This document shows, piece by piece, positions 26,795 through 36,300 of a DNA stretch of 64,000 nucleotides (the stretch's first letter is position 1; every line of letters starts with the position of its first letter). The stretch is from DASVRZ01 sp038230215 (GTDB lineage Bacteria > Verrucomicrobiota > Verrucomicrobiia > Chthoniobacterales > DASVRZ01). The notes under the pieces are model-generated. The model was not told the origin of the DNA. It made no database searches and was given only the letters and a program-made list of their open reading frames with translations. A program made the position numbers and the translations under genes. The stretch is from positions 310,001-374,000 of the forward strand of contig JBBRNR010000001.1 in assembly GCA_038230215.1 (NCBI GenBank), written 5' to 3'.

Positions 26795-27205
26795 TCAGTT
26801 TTTTGAAAGTTCCAGAATCCGCTCAAACTCCGCTCTGTTTAGAGGAATGACGGAGAGCCGCGATTGCCGGACCAGCGGGATGGTTTTCAGCGACGCATCG
26901 GCTTTGATTTCCTCGAGCGTCACCGGCCGTTTTAGTGCCTTTTTCGGCTGTAACTCGACGCAACTCCAGTCGCCCTCCCCCGCTGTCGGATCGGGGAACG
27001 CTGGCTTCGATACGACTGCCACTCCGACCACTTCCTTGCCCACGACGCTGTGATAATAAAAGACCTGGTCGCCTTTTTTCATCTCGCGCAGATGATTACG
27101 CGCCTGGAAATTTCGCACGCCGGTCCAGTTTGTCTGGCCATCCTTCACAAATTCCTCCCACGCGTAGGCCGTCGGCTCTTGTTTCACCATCCAGTAGCGT
27201 TTCAT
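26795..27205 (-). CDS. EVE-domain protein
   Basis: 136 residues in one EVE (PUA-like) domain: KRYWMVKQEPTAYAWEEF, WTGVRNFQARNHLREMKKGD and VFYYHS are the standard landmarks. EVE domains bind modified bases in DNA or RNA in an aromatic cage. ATG 27205 is chosen because the conserved domain starts at once; upstream in-frame ATGs add only a few residues. It is the first gene of a minus-strand run with the Nudix gene and diverges from tmk. Confidence 0.88.
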   Translation of the reverse strand: MKRYWMVKQEPTAYAWEEFVKDGQTNWTGVRNFQARNHLREMKKGDQVFYYHSVVGKEVVGVAVVSKPAFPDPTAGEGDWSCVELQPKKALKRPVTLEEIKADASLKTIPLVRQSRLSVIPLNRAEFERILELSKN

Positions 27206-27276
27206 TGAGACCGTGAGCATGGCAAAGCGGCTTTCGCGTGGACAAGAGGAAAACATTCTTTTTTCATGGGAGTTCC

Positions 27277-27915
27277 ATGTCCCTCTTCATCACCTTCGAA
27301 GGCTCCGAAGCCTGCGGCAAAACCACTCAGATCGAGCGGCTGGCGCAGCGTCTCTCAGAATCGCATGGAACTCCGCTCGTCACCCGCGAACCCGGTGGCA
27401 CCGATGCGGGCGAGGCCATTCGTGACCTTCTGCAATATTCGAAAAACGGCGCCCGACTCGTCCCCGAGGCCGAGTTGCTTCTCTTCACCGCCAGTCGGGC
27501 GCAACTCGTCCGTGAAAAAATCCAGCCTGCGCTCGACTCCGGCCAGATCGTTATCAGCGACCGTTTTCTCGACTCCACGACCGTTTACCAAGGCGTGGCC
27601 CGTCATATCGATGAGACTCAAGTGACGACGGTAAATCGTTTTGCCGTTGGTGGTTGCCTGCCCGACATCACATTTCTCTTCGACCTCCATCCCGACGTCG
27701 CCGCCGGCCGCCTCGCTGCCCGAATCGGGGAAAAATACGACCGCATGGAATCGCAGCCACGCGACTTTTACCAAGCCGTACGCGCCGGTTATCTAGCTCT
27801 CGCCGAAAAAGAGTCGCAGCGATTCGTCATTATCGACGCCGCCCAATCCGTCGAAACCATCGCCGCCGAAATCTGGACCCACGTTTCTGCGAAACTTTCT
27901 GGCTCTGTCGTTTAA
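27277..27915 (+). CDS. tmk: Thymidylate kinase
   Basis: Makes dTDP from dTMP. 212 residues from ATG 27277: P-loop FEGSEACGKTTQ at 7-18, the DRFLDSTTVYQG motif near 88 and TREPGGTDAGEAIR near 36. The P-loop has EACGKT where many enzymes have DGAGKS/T. An in-frame ATG 13 codons upstream adds a sequence without family similarity. holB follows 6 bp downstream; tmk-holB pairing is common in bacteria. Confidence 0.94.
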   Translation: MSLFITFEGSEACGKTTQIERLAQRLSESHGTPLVTREPGGTDAGEAIRDLLQYSKNGARLVPEAELLLFTASRAQLVREKIQPALDSGQIVISDRFLDSTTVYQGVARHIDETQVTTVNRFAVGGCLPDITFLFDLHPDVAAGRLAARIGEKYDRMESQPRDFYQAVRAGYLALAEKESQRFVIIDAAQSVETIAAEIWTHVSAKLSGSVV

Positions 27916-27921
27916 AATCCG

Positions 27922-28899
27922 ATGTCCTTCACACCCGCTGAAGCTCTCGCACTCCTTACCGCCGCCCAGCGCGACTCGCGGCTCGGGCACGCCTACCTCA
28001 TCACCGGGGCGACCGGCAGCGGCAAACGCCAGCTTGCCGCCGACATTTTCCGACTTATCAATCGACTTCCATTCGACTCTGGCGCCGAAATTCTTTCCAA
28101 CCATCCCGACGCCCACACCGTCGAGCCCGAGTCGAAATCGCGCCGCATCGTTATTGAGCAAATCCGCGAGCTTGAACGTGCCCTGCACATGAAATCGGGC
28201 CAGGTAGAAAAAAAACTCGGCGTCATCATCGAAGCCGACCGACTCCAGCCGCAGGCCTCCAACGCCTTCCTAAAAACACTTGAGGAACCGCCTGCCAATT
28301 CCATGCTCCTGCTCCTTACGTCGGCACCGGAGATGCTCCTCGACACCATTCTTTCGCGCTGCCTAATCCTGCAACTGCGCCCGCCCGCCGAAGTCGTCCG
28401 CAGCCCGTGGGAGCTGAAATTGCTCGACGTCCTCAGCCATTATTTTTCCCAATCCGGTTCAAGAGAAATCCCGCAAATTTTTGGCCTTGTTCGCGACTTC
28501 CAAGACATTCTCAACGATTGCAAAGACACCATCGCCGGGGAAAATAAAGCCGAGCTGAAGGCCGAGGAAAAACACCTCAAAGGCACTGTCGAAGCCCGTT
28601 ACCTGGAAAAACTCGAGGAGCAATACGACGCCCAGGGTGCCGCCCGCAGCCAGCGCGAGCGCACCAACCTTATCGAACTCCTCACCACCTGGTGGACCGA
28701 CGTCTCACGCCAGCGCGCCGGAACTCCGCACCTCGACTTGCCACATTACGCCACGCAAACCCAGTGGCTCGCCGGTCAGGAGGATACCCTCGCCACCCTC
28801 GACCGTCTCGACGCCTTGGAATCCCTCAAGACCCATCTTGCGCAGAACATCAACGAACCCCTCGCCCTCGAAGCCGCCTTCCTGAAAGCTTTCGCCTAA
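27922..28899 (+). CDS. holB: DNA polymerase III delta' subunit (clamp loader)
   Basis: 325 residues of AAA+ type. GHAYLITGATGSGKRQLA is the Walker A region, LGVIIEADRLQPQASNAFLKTLEEPP covers Walker B and the sensor, and SRCLILQLRP follows, as in HolB. In the P-loop the Lys is followed by Arg rather than Thr/Ser, so ATP binding may be lost, as is usual in delta' subunits. The zinc-binding cysteines of the canonical subunit are not seen. It follows tmk closely. Confidence 0.86.
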   Translation: MSFTPAEALALLTAAQRDSRLGHAYLITGATGSGKRQLAADIFRLINRLPFDSGAEILSNHPDAHTVEPESKSRRIVIEQIRELERALHMKSGQVEKKLGVIIEADRLQPQASNAFLKTLEEPPANSMLLLLTSAPEMLLDTILSRCLILQLRPPAEVVRSPWELKLLDVLSHYFSQSGSREIPQIFGLVRDFQDILNDCKDTIAGENKAELKAEEKHLKGTVEARYLEKLEEQYDAQGAARSQRERTNLIELLTTWWTDVSRQRAGTPHLDLPHYATQTQWLAGQEDTLATLDRLDALESLKTHLAQNINEPLALEAAFLKAFA

Positions 28900-28954
28900 A
28901 GCGCAGACACCCGACTGTCTTCGGCATCTTGGGCGACGGCAACTTGAGCGAAAT

Positions 28955-29905
28955 TTAAGAAACTTCCGCAAACGGCTGCTGCGGAACGAGGTCCAGTTTC
29001 GCCAGCAAATCCAGATCGGCGTCCTGGCCAGGGTTGGCGGCGGTGAGAAGTTTGTTGCCGTAGAAAATGGAGTTCGCTCCAGCGAAGAAACAAAGCGCCT
29101 GGCCTTCGGGCGTAAGCCGCGTGCGGCCGGCGCTGAGGCGGACCTTCGCCTTCGGCACCGCAATGCGGGTGACGGCGATGAGGCGGACGAGTTCGAAGAT
29201 GTCCACCGGCGGCTGGGCCTCGAGTGGCGTGCCGGGCATGGACATGAGGCAGTTGATCGGCACGCTCTCGGGCGGCGGATTGAAACTGCAAAGCGTTTCT
29301 AGCATTTTCAAGCGGTCGGTGATGGTTTCGCCGAGTCCGATGATGCCGCCACAGCAGACGGCCATTCCGGTTTTCTGCACGCTGCCAATGGTGTTGAGCC
29401 GGTCTTGAAAGGTGTGCGTGGTGACGATCTCCGGATAAAAATCCTCCGAGGTGTCGATGTTATGATTGTAGGCGGTCACGCCCGCGTCCTTTAGCCGCTC
29501 GGCCTCGCGGTCGCTCAAGTTGCCGAGGGTCACACAGACTTCCATGCCGAGCTTGCTGACCTCCCGAATCGAATCCAGCACTTGCTCGAACTTCGCGTCG
29601 CCGTCGCGGACACCACGCCAGGCGGCTCCCATGCAAAAGCGAGTCGAGCCATTTTCCTTCGCCGCGCGGGCAATCGGCAGGATCTGCTCGGTCGTCATCA
29701 GCCGCTCGGCCTGCACGCCGGTGGTGTAGCGGGCGCTCTGGGCGCAATAGCCGCAATCCTCCGAGCAGCCGCCGGTTTTGATCGAGAGCAGGGTGCAAAG
29801 CTGCACTTCATTTCCCGTCCAATGCTCGAGATAAACGTCGCGGCTTTGCGCGATGAGTTGGAAAAAAGGCTGGTGATAGAGGCGTTCGAGATCGGCGAGT
29901 TTCAT
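28955..29905 (-). CDS. bioB: Biotin synthase
   Basis: Radical SAM enzyme that inserts sulfur into dethiobiotin. 316 residues with the [4Fe-4S] cluster motif GGCSEDCGYCAQS near residue 50, the CMGAAWRG motif, YNHNIDTSEDFY and the C-terminal SAGR and GANSIFYGNKLLT, all characteristic. No other bio gene is in the window. The upstream gap of 123 bp is filled with a heptamer repeat. Confidence 0.96.
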   Translation of the reverse strand: MKLADLERLYHQPFFQLIAQSRDVYLEHWTGNEVQLCTLLSIKTGGCSEDCGYCAQSARYTTGVQAERLMTTEQILPIARAAKENGSTRFCMGAAWRGVRDGDAKFEQVLDSIREVSKLGMEVCVTLGNLSDREAERLKDAGVTAYNHNIDTSEDFYPEIVTTHTFQDRLNTIGSVQKTGMAVCCGGIIGLGETITDRLKMLETLCSFNPPPESVPINCLMSMPGTPLEAQPPVDIFELVRLIAVTRIAVPKAKVRLSAGRTRLTPEGQALCFFAGANSIFYGNKLLTAANPGQDADLDLLAKLDLVPQQPFAEVS

Positions 29906-29906
29906 A

Positions 29907-30028
29907 GGAAGAGAAACCGGAAAGTTGAAACCTGAAACCGGAAGGCTACAAGCCGAAAAGGAAGAGAAACCGGGAGACTGCCGCTGATCTTCCTTCAGCT
30001 TTCAAGTTTCGGCCTTCAGGTTTCTCTT
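29907..30028. repeat. Inverted run of GAAANNN heptamers (copy 2)
   Basis: The left arm starts GGAAGAGAAACCGGAAAGTT and continues with GAAACCT and GAAACCG; a second run GGAAGAGAAACCGGGAG follows near 29960. The right arm, read on the opposite strand, is GAAGAGAAACCTGAAGGCCG then AAACTTGAAAGCTGAAG. It separates bioB from the exported-protein gene and ends against that gene's stop codon. Confidence 0.65.
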
Positions 30029-30745
30029 CTACTGCCCCACCCAGTTGCCGCCGGGGGTGGAAATAATGGGCAGCGTCTCCGTCATGTATTGCGTCTTCCC
30101 ATTGGCGCCAATCATCTTCACGCCCGTCGCCACGCGGAATTTTTGCGACATGCTTTCGCCGGTGTGGCAGCCCCAGCTTTTCACATAAGCGCCGTTGGCG
30201 AAGATGCCGCGATTAAGTTTCTTGAGGTCATCCTCGTGCAGCCACACCTTCGACGCGCTGTCGATCTCGTTGCTGTAATCGAAGAGGAAACAAGCCTTGT
30301 TCGAGTGCCCGAAATACTCAAAGCCCGCGAGCCGACCGGCGTTACGATTGTTCAGGTAATTAATCACCTCGGATTGCTGATTAAAAAGCACTAGCTTCAC
30401 ATGAAACGCCTCGGGAATTGACCGGATGATCCCAAACAGATCGCCTTCGTGCATCAGCGCCTCGCGACGTTTGTAAGCGGGCGCGTAAACCATCCAGGTG
30501 ATCGGCATATTGGGATATTGCGCGCGCAATTGCTCGATGCGAATGCGACTCGCCCGGATGAAATTCAGCCACCAATTATCGTGCGGTTCGCGCTTGTATT
30601 TCTCCCACATCATCACCGAGACGCCGCCGGTGACGATCACGTATTCGCCGTTGGGCAGATTGGCCGGGGCGCTGTCTTGGGCGCGAAGTTCGGTAAATGT
30701 GCTGCAAAAAAAGGCCGCGATCAGCAGGAGAAAAGTGGGACGCAT
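30029..30745 (-). CDS. Exported protein of unknown function with a possible His/Cys pair
   Basis: 238 residues with a signal peptide (MRPTFLLLIAAFFCSTFTELRA). The mature part contains FEYFGHSNKACFLFDYSN near 143 and, about 50 residues later, YVKSWGCHTGESMSQKF. A His after a hydrophobic strand and a Cys in 'xGCxTG' is the arrangement of caspase/CHAT-like (clan CD) folds, but this is my reading from motifs alone. It is monocistronic, between bioB and the divergent dapL. Confidence 0.6.
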   Translation of the reverse strand: MRPTFLLLIAAFFCSTFTELRAQDSAPANLPNGEYVIVTGGVSVMMWEKYKREPHDNWWLNFIRASRIRIEQLRAQYPNMPITWMVYAPAYKRREALMHEGDLFGIIRSIPEAFHVKLVLFNQQSEVINYLNNRNAGRLAGFEYFGHSNKACFLFDYSNEIDSASKVWLHEDDLKKLNRGIFANGAYVKSWGCHTGESMSQKFRVATGVKMIGANGKTQYMTETLPIISTPGGNWVGQ

Positions 30746-30866
30746 GAGGCGGCATTATAGACCACATCCGAGCATCGGCGAAAGTGGGAAAGTGATGCGA
30801 CTTCCATCGCAATGGCGAAGTTCCGGTTTGACGCTTGGGCCATCCCTCTATTGATTCTGCGGCTCC

Positions 30867-32108
30867 ATGGCATTCCTCAACGACAATTACCTCAAACTCT
30901 GCGCTGGCTACCTCTTTCCCGAAATCTCCCGGCGCGTTTCCGCCTTCTGCGAGAAAAACCCGGGGGCCGCCAAGCGCCTCATTCGTTGCGGTATCGGCGA
31001 CGTCACCGAGCCGCTTCCCCTCGCCGCTCGCGAAGCCATGCATACCGCCATCGACGAACTCGGCGCACGCGAAACCTTCCGCGGTTACGGCCCCGAGCAG
31101 GGTTACGAATTTCTCCGCCACGCCATTGCGGAAAACGACTTTCGCTCCAAAGGCATCGAAGTCGCCGACGACGAAATCTTCATCAGCGACGGCTCCAAAT
31201 GCGACTGCGGCAACATTCTCGACATCCTTGGCAGCCAGAACCGCATCGCCATCACCGACCCAGTTTACCCGGTCTATGTGGACACCAATGTCATGGCCGG
31301 ACACACCGGAGTTGCAGACGAATCAGGTGCTTACGCCGGTCTGGTTTATCTGAAATGCAGTGCCGAAAACGGCTTCGTCCCCGAGCCACCGACGGAAGCG
31401 GTCGATGTCGTTTACCTCTGTTTCCCCAACAACCCCACGGGAGCCGTCGCCAGTCGCACGCAACTCGAATCCTGGGTCGCCTACGCGCTAAAACACGACA
31501 CACTCCTCCTCTTCGACGCCGCTTACGAGGCCTACATTTCCGACCCCGCGATTCCGCATTCGATCTACGAGATTCCCGGCGCGCGCGAATGCGCCATCGA
31601 GTTCCGCAGTTTCTCCAAAAACGGCGGCTTCACCGGCACGCGCTGCGCCTTCACAGTCGTCCCAAAGTCGCTCCTCGCGAGCACGGCGACCGGCGAAAAA
31701 CTCCCGCTTCATCCCCTTTGGTCGCGCCGTTCCAGCACGAAATTTAACGGCGTCAGCTATCCCGTGCAGCGCGGGGCCGAGGCGCTGTATTCCGAGAACG
31801 GCAAGGCGCAGGTTGCGGCGTTGATTAAGCACTACATGGGCAACGCTGAAATCCTTACGACGACCGCCCGCAAGGCCGGCATGACCGTCTTTGGCGGCGT
31901 CAACGCCCCTTACATTTGGGTGCAGACTCCGAGAGCCCAAAGCTCGTGGGAAATCTTCGATCACTTCCTGCAAAACCTGAACGTCGTCATCACGCCCGGA
32001 GCCGGGTTTGGGAGTAATGGCGAAGGTTATTTCCGCATCAGTGCCTTCAATAGCCGCGAAAACGCGCTGGAGGTTGCGCGCAGAATCGAATGTAACTCGG
32101 TTCAGTAA
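30867..32108 (+). CDS. dapL: LL-diaminopimelate aminotransferase
   Basis: Converts tetrahydrodipicolinate directly to LL-diaminopimelate, the short route to lysine and peptidoglycan used by Chlamydiae, Verrucomicrobia, plants and others. 413 residues; a fold-type I PLP enzyme with GIGDVTEPLP near 43, DPVYPVY, FPNNPTGA, DAAYEAYI and the PLP-lysine motif SFSKNGGFTGTR. Length and motifs are standard for DapL. A strong terminator-like hairpin lies 160 bp downstream. Confidence 0.95.
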   Translation: MAFLNDNYLKLCAGYLFPEISRRVSAFCEKNPGAAKRLIRCGIGDVTEPLPLAAREAMHTAIDELGARETFRGYGPEQGYEFLRHAIAENDFRSKGIEVADDEIFISDGSKCDCGNILDILGSQNRIAITDPVYPVYVDTNVMAGHTGVADESGAYAGLVYLKCSAENGFVPEPPTEAVDVVYLCFPNNPTGAVASRTQLESWVAYALKHDTLLLFDAAYEAYISDPAIPHSIYEIPGARECAIEFRSFSKNGGFTGTRCAFTVVPKSLLASTATGEKLPLHPLWSRRSSTKFNGVSYPVQRGAEALYSENGKAQVAALIKHYMGNAEILTTTARKAGMTVFGGVNAPYIWVQTPRAQSSWEIFDHFLQNLNVVITPGAGFGSNGEGYFRISAFNSRENALEVARRIECNSVQ

Positions 32109-32268
32109 TTTTTCATTGGAGTCTCGTCGATTCCTGGATGCTGTCGTCAGGGCGTGATTTATGTATGGCGATGTTTCTTCGATTTCGTTCTTGAGATGAA
32201 ACAAAAAATCTTATGAACGAAAGACATTCCATCGACCGGCATCGGCGGGGCAGCGCAGGTTTGGCCGG

Positions 32269-32299
32269 AAAAAAACCCGTTCGCGAGAACGGGTTTTTT
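32269..32299. terminator. Bidirectional intrinsic terminator-like hairpin
   Basis: A perfect stem, AAAAAACCCGTTC paired with GAACGGGTTTTTT around a GCGA tetraloop, with A-tract and T-tract on the two sides so it can work in either direction. It would end dapL transcription. The rest of the 348-bp gap 32109-32456 shows no gene; the segment 32310-32440 is ordered-looking but I could not fold it into a tRNA. Confidence 0.85.
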
Positions 32300-32456
32300 G
32301 TGCCGTAAGGATGATGGCAGATGGCGGGAATTGCACTTATCGTGGTCCAAATCCCCAGAAATGAGAACTAGCTTGCACGCCATCAATACGCTTCCATTAG
32401 CTTCAAAAGGAGGCCATCTCACGATTTACCCGTGCTCACATACTTCCCGGTTAGCG

Positions 32457-35378
32457 ATGATCAGAAAAATCTTTAGTTTCCTGTTTTTTTCTAGCTTTGC
32501 GTTTTATACAAGCATCGTTTTTGCCGCCACTCCGACAGGACTTGACAACGCTGGGCAGTTGCAGCCGGTGAGTGCCGAGCTGTCTGCGGCAAATTTTGCC
32601 AGCACAAAGCTCGCGAACGGCATTCAGATTCGCACCCACGGAATGGTGAAAAACGTTCTTTTCTATGGACCGGAAATCGTGCGCGTAAACGCGAATCTCG
32701 GCCAGACGCATACCACGCAGCGGAGCCTCGCGGTGGTCGCGCAGCCGGCGGCGGTCCCGTTCGAGGTGCAGGAGGGGTCCGCGACCTTGACGCTGGTTTC
32801 CGCGAAGTTGCGAATTACGGTGGACAAAGAAACCGGCGCGCTCGCGTTTCTGCGGCCCGATGAAACGGAGATCACGCGCGAGCGCAGCGAGAATCCTGCT
32901 GAGATTAAGGAGGTGACTATTTCGGACGCACCCACCTATGAGGTGAAGCAGACGTTTACCCTCTCGCCCGACGAATCGCTCTACGGGCTGGGTCAATACA
33001 ACAATCGCTACATGGATTACCGCGGGCAGAAGGTGCTGCTCGTGCAGACCAACATCGGCATCGTCGTGCCGTTGCTCGTCTCCACGAAGCGCTACGGGAT
33101 CATGTGGGATATCTATTCCAAAACGACCTTCACGGACGACGCGGGCGGCGCGTCCTTTTGGGCCGAGAGCGCGCCCGCCGGGGTGGACTATTATTTCATC
33201 GCGGGGAAGGACATGGATGCGGTGATCGCCGGGTATCGTCAGCTCACTGGTGCCGCGCCGATGTTCGCCAAAGCGGCGTTCGGGTTGCTCATGAGCAAGG
33301 AGCGCTACAAGACGCAGGACGAGCTCATCGACGTCGTGAAAAATTTTCGCAAGGACGGCTACCCGATCGATTACATCGTCCAGGACTGGCAATACTGGGG
33401 CGGCAAAACGGACGGCACCTGGAGCGGGATGATCTGGGACCCGGAGCGTTACCCGAATCCCACGGCTCTCACGAAGACGTTGCACGACGAGCTTCATGTG
33501 AAGCTGATGAATTCGATCTGGCCGGTAGTGGGCAGCGCGACGGAAGTGGCGCGGGAGCTTGACGCAAAGGGCTTGCTCTTTGCGGTGCCGCATTTCACGT
33601 CGAAGGGGCACATTTACGACGCGTTTAGCCCCGAAGGCCGCGCGGTCTATTTCAAGTATATCAAGAAGGGCCTGCTCGACGTCGGCGTGGACGCGCTCTG
33701 GATGGACGGCACCGAGGTGGAAGTGGATAACGGTTGCCACGACGCGCGGAAGGTGGAGGCGGGAATCAAGAGCCTCGGCAAAAATGCGATGGGTGATTTC
33801 ACGCGTTACCTGAACGCCTACAGTCTGGAAACGACGCGTGCCGCTTACGAGGGGCAGCGCGCCACAAGCAACAAACGCGTCTTCACGCTCACCCGGTCCT
33901 CGTTCATCGGGCAACAGCGCTTTGCCGCGGCACCATGGTCGGGCGACACCACGGCGAGTTGGGTGACTTTCCGCAATCAAATCGCCGGCGGCATCAATGT
34001 CGCCATGGCGGGGCAGCCTTATTGGAGCCAGGACACCGGGGGATTTTTCGTCCGCGGCGAGTTTCGCAACACCGGGGAGACGAGTGCCGAATACTGGGAA
34101 CTCTTTGCGCGGTGGCATCAGTTTGCGATTTTTACCGCGCTATACCGCATCCATGGCACGGATATCGACCGCGAGCCCTATCGGTTCAGGGAGAGCAATC
34201 CGGAGCTCTACAAATCGCTGCGCGATGCCGCCACGTTGCGTTACGAGCTGCTGCCCTACATCTACGGCCTCGCCTGGATGAGCACGAACCAAGGATATAC
34301 GATGATGCGCGGGCTGCCGATGGATTTCCCGGACGATCCGAATGCCCGCCACCTCGATGACGAATTTATGTTTGGCCCGGCGTTCCTCGTGCATCCCATT
34401 ACCCGCGCGATTTACCACCTCGGGAGTCCGCCGCCCCCGTCGATTCCCGCCGAAGCCTTTGAGACAATGGACGGCAAGCCGGGCATTGCGGTCGAGTATT
34501 TCAACGGCAAGAATTTCGAGCAGTCCGCGAGCAAGACGCTCAATGCGAAGGTCGATGACAACTGGCCGGGACCGCCGTTCAGCGAGTGGCCGGCCGGATT
34601 GAAAGGCGGCAACAATTTTTCGGTGCGATGCGAGGGAATCCTCGTCGCGCCCGAGGAAGGCAAATACGAAATCGGGGTGGAAGCCGACGGCGGTTTTCGC
34701 CTCTGGCTCGACGGCAAGCTCGTCGCCGATAATTGGAAAGCCCGGCCGCCGCTTTACCAAGGCACGAAGATTAACCTGAAAAAAGGCCAGAAGGTTTCCG
34801 TGAAAATCGAGTATTTCCACGCGACGGGAAACCGCTTGCTCCGGCTCGCGTGGCGCCTTCCCAGCCAACCCGCCACCAGCCCAGGGAAGGTAAATAGCGC
34901 CGTCGAGACTTATCTGCCGCGCGGCGCTGACTGGGTCGACTTCTGGACCAACAAACGTTTTCCTGGCGGCCAAACCGTGACCGGCGAGTTCCCGCTCGAC
35001 ATTCTGCCGCTCTACGTGCGCGCCGGCTCGATCGTGCCTTTCGGGCCGAACGTCCACTATGCGACCGAGCAGCCCGACGCGCCGTATGAGATCCGCATCT
35101 ATCCCGGCACGGACGCCCGGTTCACGATCTACGAGGACGACAACGAGACCTACAACTATGAGAGCGGCCAGCGCGCCACCTACGAGCTCTCGTGGAACGA
35201 CGATGCCCGCACCCTCACCATCGGTGCCCGGAACGGAACGTTTCCTGAAATGATCGTCAAACGCCAGTTGAAAATCGCGCTGGCTGAGCCAGACCGGAAC
35301 GCCGGTAGTGCTGAAGCCACCGAGGTGAAAACAGTCCTCTATACCGGCCTTCCGTTAGAAGTAAAATTCACCAAATAA
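32457..35378 (+). CDS. GH31 alpha-glucosidase/alpha-xylosidase with inserted PA14 domain
   Basis: 973 residues from ATG 32457 with a signal peptide (MIRKIFSFLFFSSFAFYTSIVFA). A GH31 N-terminal beta domain is followed by the catalytic barrel: DYIVQDWQYWGG, the nucleophile Asp417 in ALWMDGTEVE and the acid/base Asp497 in PWSGDTTASW. Residues ~676-805 are a PA14 domain (VEYFNGKNFE; YEIGVEADGGFRLWLDG) inserted in the C-terminal beta region, which then continues as FPLDILPLYVRAGSIVPFGP and a DUF5110-like tail. PA14 units bind carbohydrate. It should remove alpha-linked glucose or xylose from oligosaccharides outside the cytoplasm; alpha-xylosidase is the closer guess. Confidence 0.9.
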   Translation: MIRKIFSFLFFSSFAFYTSIVFAATPTGLDNAGQLQPVSAELSAANFASTKLANGIQIRTHGMVKNVLFYGPEIVRVNANLGQTHTTQRSLAVVAQPAAVPFEVQEGSATLTLVSAKLRITVDKETGALAFLRPDETEITRERSENPAEIKEVTISDAPTYEVKQTFTLSPDESLYGLGQYNNRYMDYRGQKVLLVQTNIGIVVPLLVSTKRYGIMWDIYSKTTFTDDAGGASFWAESAPAGVDYYFIAGKDMDAVIAGYRQLTGAAPMFAKAAFGLLMSKERYKTQDELIDVVKNFRKDGYPIDYIVQDWQYWGGKTDGTWSGMIWDPERYPNPTALTKTLHDELHVKLMNSIWPVVGSATEVARELDAKGLLFAVPHFTSKGHIYDAFSPEGRAVYFKYIKKGLLDVGVDALWMDGTEVEVDNGCHDARKVEAGIKSLGKNAMGDFTRYLNAYSLETTRAAYEGQRATSNKRVFTLTRSSFIGQQRFAAAPWSGDTTASWVTFRNQIAGGINVAMAGQPYWSQDTGGFFVRGEFRNTGETSAEYWELFARWHQFAIFTALYRIHGTDIDREPYRFRESNPELYKSLRDAATLRYELLPYIYGLAWMSTNQGYTMMRGLPMDFPDDPNARHLDDEFMFGPAFLVHPITRAIYHLGSPPPPSIPAEAFETMDGKPGIAVEYFNGKNFEQSASKTLNAKVDDNWPGPPFSEWPAGLKGGNNFSVRCEGILVAPEEGKYEIGVEADGGFRLWLDGKLVADNWKARPPLYQGTKINLKKGQKVSVKIEYFHATGNRLLRLAWRLPSQPATSPGKVNSAVETYLPRGADWVDFWTNKRFPGGQTVTGEFPLDILPLYVRAGSIVPFGPNVHYATEQPDAPYEIRIYPGTDARFTIYEDDNETYNYESGQRATYELSWNDDARTLTIGARNGTFPEMIVKRQLKIALAEPDRNAGSAEATEVKTVLYTGLPLEVKFTK

Positions 35379-35508
35379 ACGGCGTCTTTAAAACAGCTCT
35401 TCGTGTACTGTGGCACGTTGATCTTGCAGTGTTTGCTGCTAGAGGACTTTTGCGTTTCTTTATGTCCGTAATCTTGATTCCGAAATCAATTTCGTTTCCA
35501 TTGCCGGA

Positions 35509-36213
35509 TCAGGGTTTGCCACCGTTGTATTGTTTCTTTTTGCGGAGTCGGAACCAGTTGCTCCAAGTCTTCTTAAAATTTTCCTTGGGAGTTAGATACG
35601 ACTGGTTGAGATCGTTGCCTTTGGTGATTTGCTCTAGAATGCCTGCGACGGAAAAATCGGTCGTTTTCAAAATGGTGTAAGCCGTGCCGATGGCCGCTTC
35701 GTGATGCGCATCGCTCGCTGCCGTCATGGGAAGTTTGCGGCCCTGAGCGTAGGCGAAAGCGTTGTGGTTGTAACGCTTGAGCGTGCTGGCGGCGTTGAAA
35801 ACCTCCAGCGCATCGATCGGCAAAACGTCGAGCACATTGGAGCGTATCCCCGCGCGAAAAAGATCAAACGGATGCGGCGGAATCGCCAGTCCGCCTGCCT
35901 CGTGAATCAGCTCGCAGACGTCGTGAGCAGGTTTTCCTTTGAGGTAGGGAAGAGTCGCTCCGATACAGAGCAGATGGCCGTCGGCGGTAGTGACCTCGAC
36001 TCCGGGTATGATCAGGAAATCATTCACCGGCAGGCCGTCCTCGCGCATTAACCCTTTGTCGATGAGGTATTTAACGGCGTCGCAAGTGTTGTGGTCGGTG
36101 ATGGCAAAACCATTCAGACCCTTGCGTTTGGCGGAGGCAATCATGTCTTCCAGGCTGCTCACACCGTCGCCGGAGTAGTGTGAATGCGAGTGCAAATCGA
36201 TTTTTAGCGCCAT
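35509..36213 (-). CDS. PHP-domain metal-dependent phosphoesterase
   Basis: 234 residues. The PHP metal ligands are in place: DLHSHSHYSGDG at the N-terminus, FAITDHNTCD, PGVEVTT, IPPHPFD and SDAHHEAAIG. The closest known groups are PolX-like PHP hydrolases and nucleoside 3',5'-bisphosphate phosphatases (TrpH/YciV); substrate is not clear. The C-terminal ~30 residues are strongly basic (WFRLRKKKQYNGGKP). It lies alone between convergent GH31 and divergent DUF1802 genes. Confidence 0.85.
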   Translation of the reverse strand: MALKIDLHSHSHYSGDGVSSLEDMIASAKRKGLNGFAITDHNTCDAVKYLIDKGLMREDGLPVNDFLIIPGVEVTTADGHLLCIGATLPYLKGKPAHDVCELIHEAGGLAIPPHPFDLFRAGIRSNVLDVLPIDALEVFNAASTLKRYNHNAFAYAQGRKLPMTAASDAHHEAAIGTAYTILKTTDFSVAGILEQITKGNDLNQSYLTPKENFKKTWSNWFRLRKKKQYNGGKP

Positions 36214-36300
36214 AAGTTTGTAACGAAGTTTACAGCGAAAAAGCAGGGCTCATCCGTGGTGGAGGTTGCACCGAAAGAGAAACTGCGTCAATCATCGGAT

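Noticed and set aside
32330..32440. tRNA gene between dapL and the GH31 gene
   Set aside because: TGGTCCAAATCCCC resembles a T-arm, but its stem does not pair well and no acceptor stem or anticodon arm can be formed.
32451..34118. A 555-codon minus-strand frame opposite the GH31 gene
   Set aside because: The GH31 catalytic motifs lie on the plus strand; the minus frame is Arg/His-rich shadow sequence.
36256..36300. GTG start for the DUF1802 gene
   Set aside because: The family similarity begins right after ATG 36301; the 15 extra residues have no visible conservation. Not excluded.
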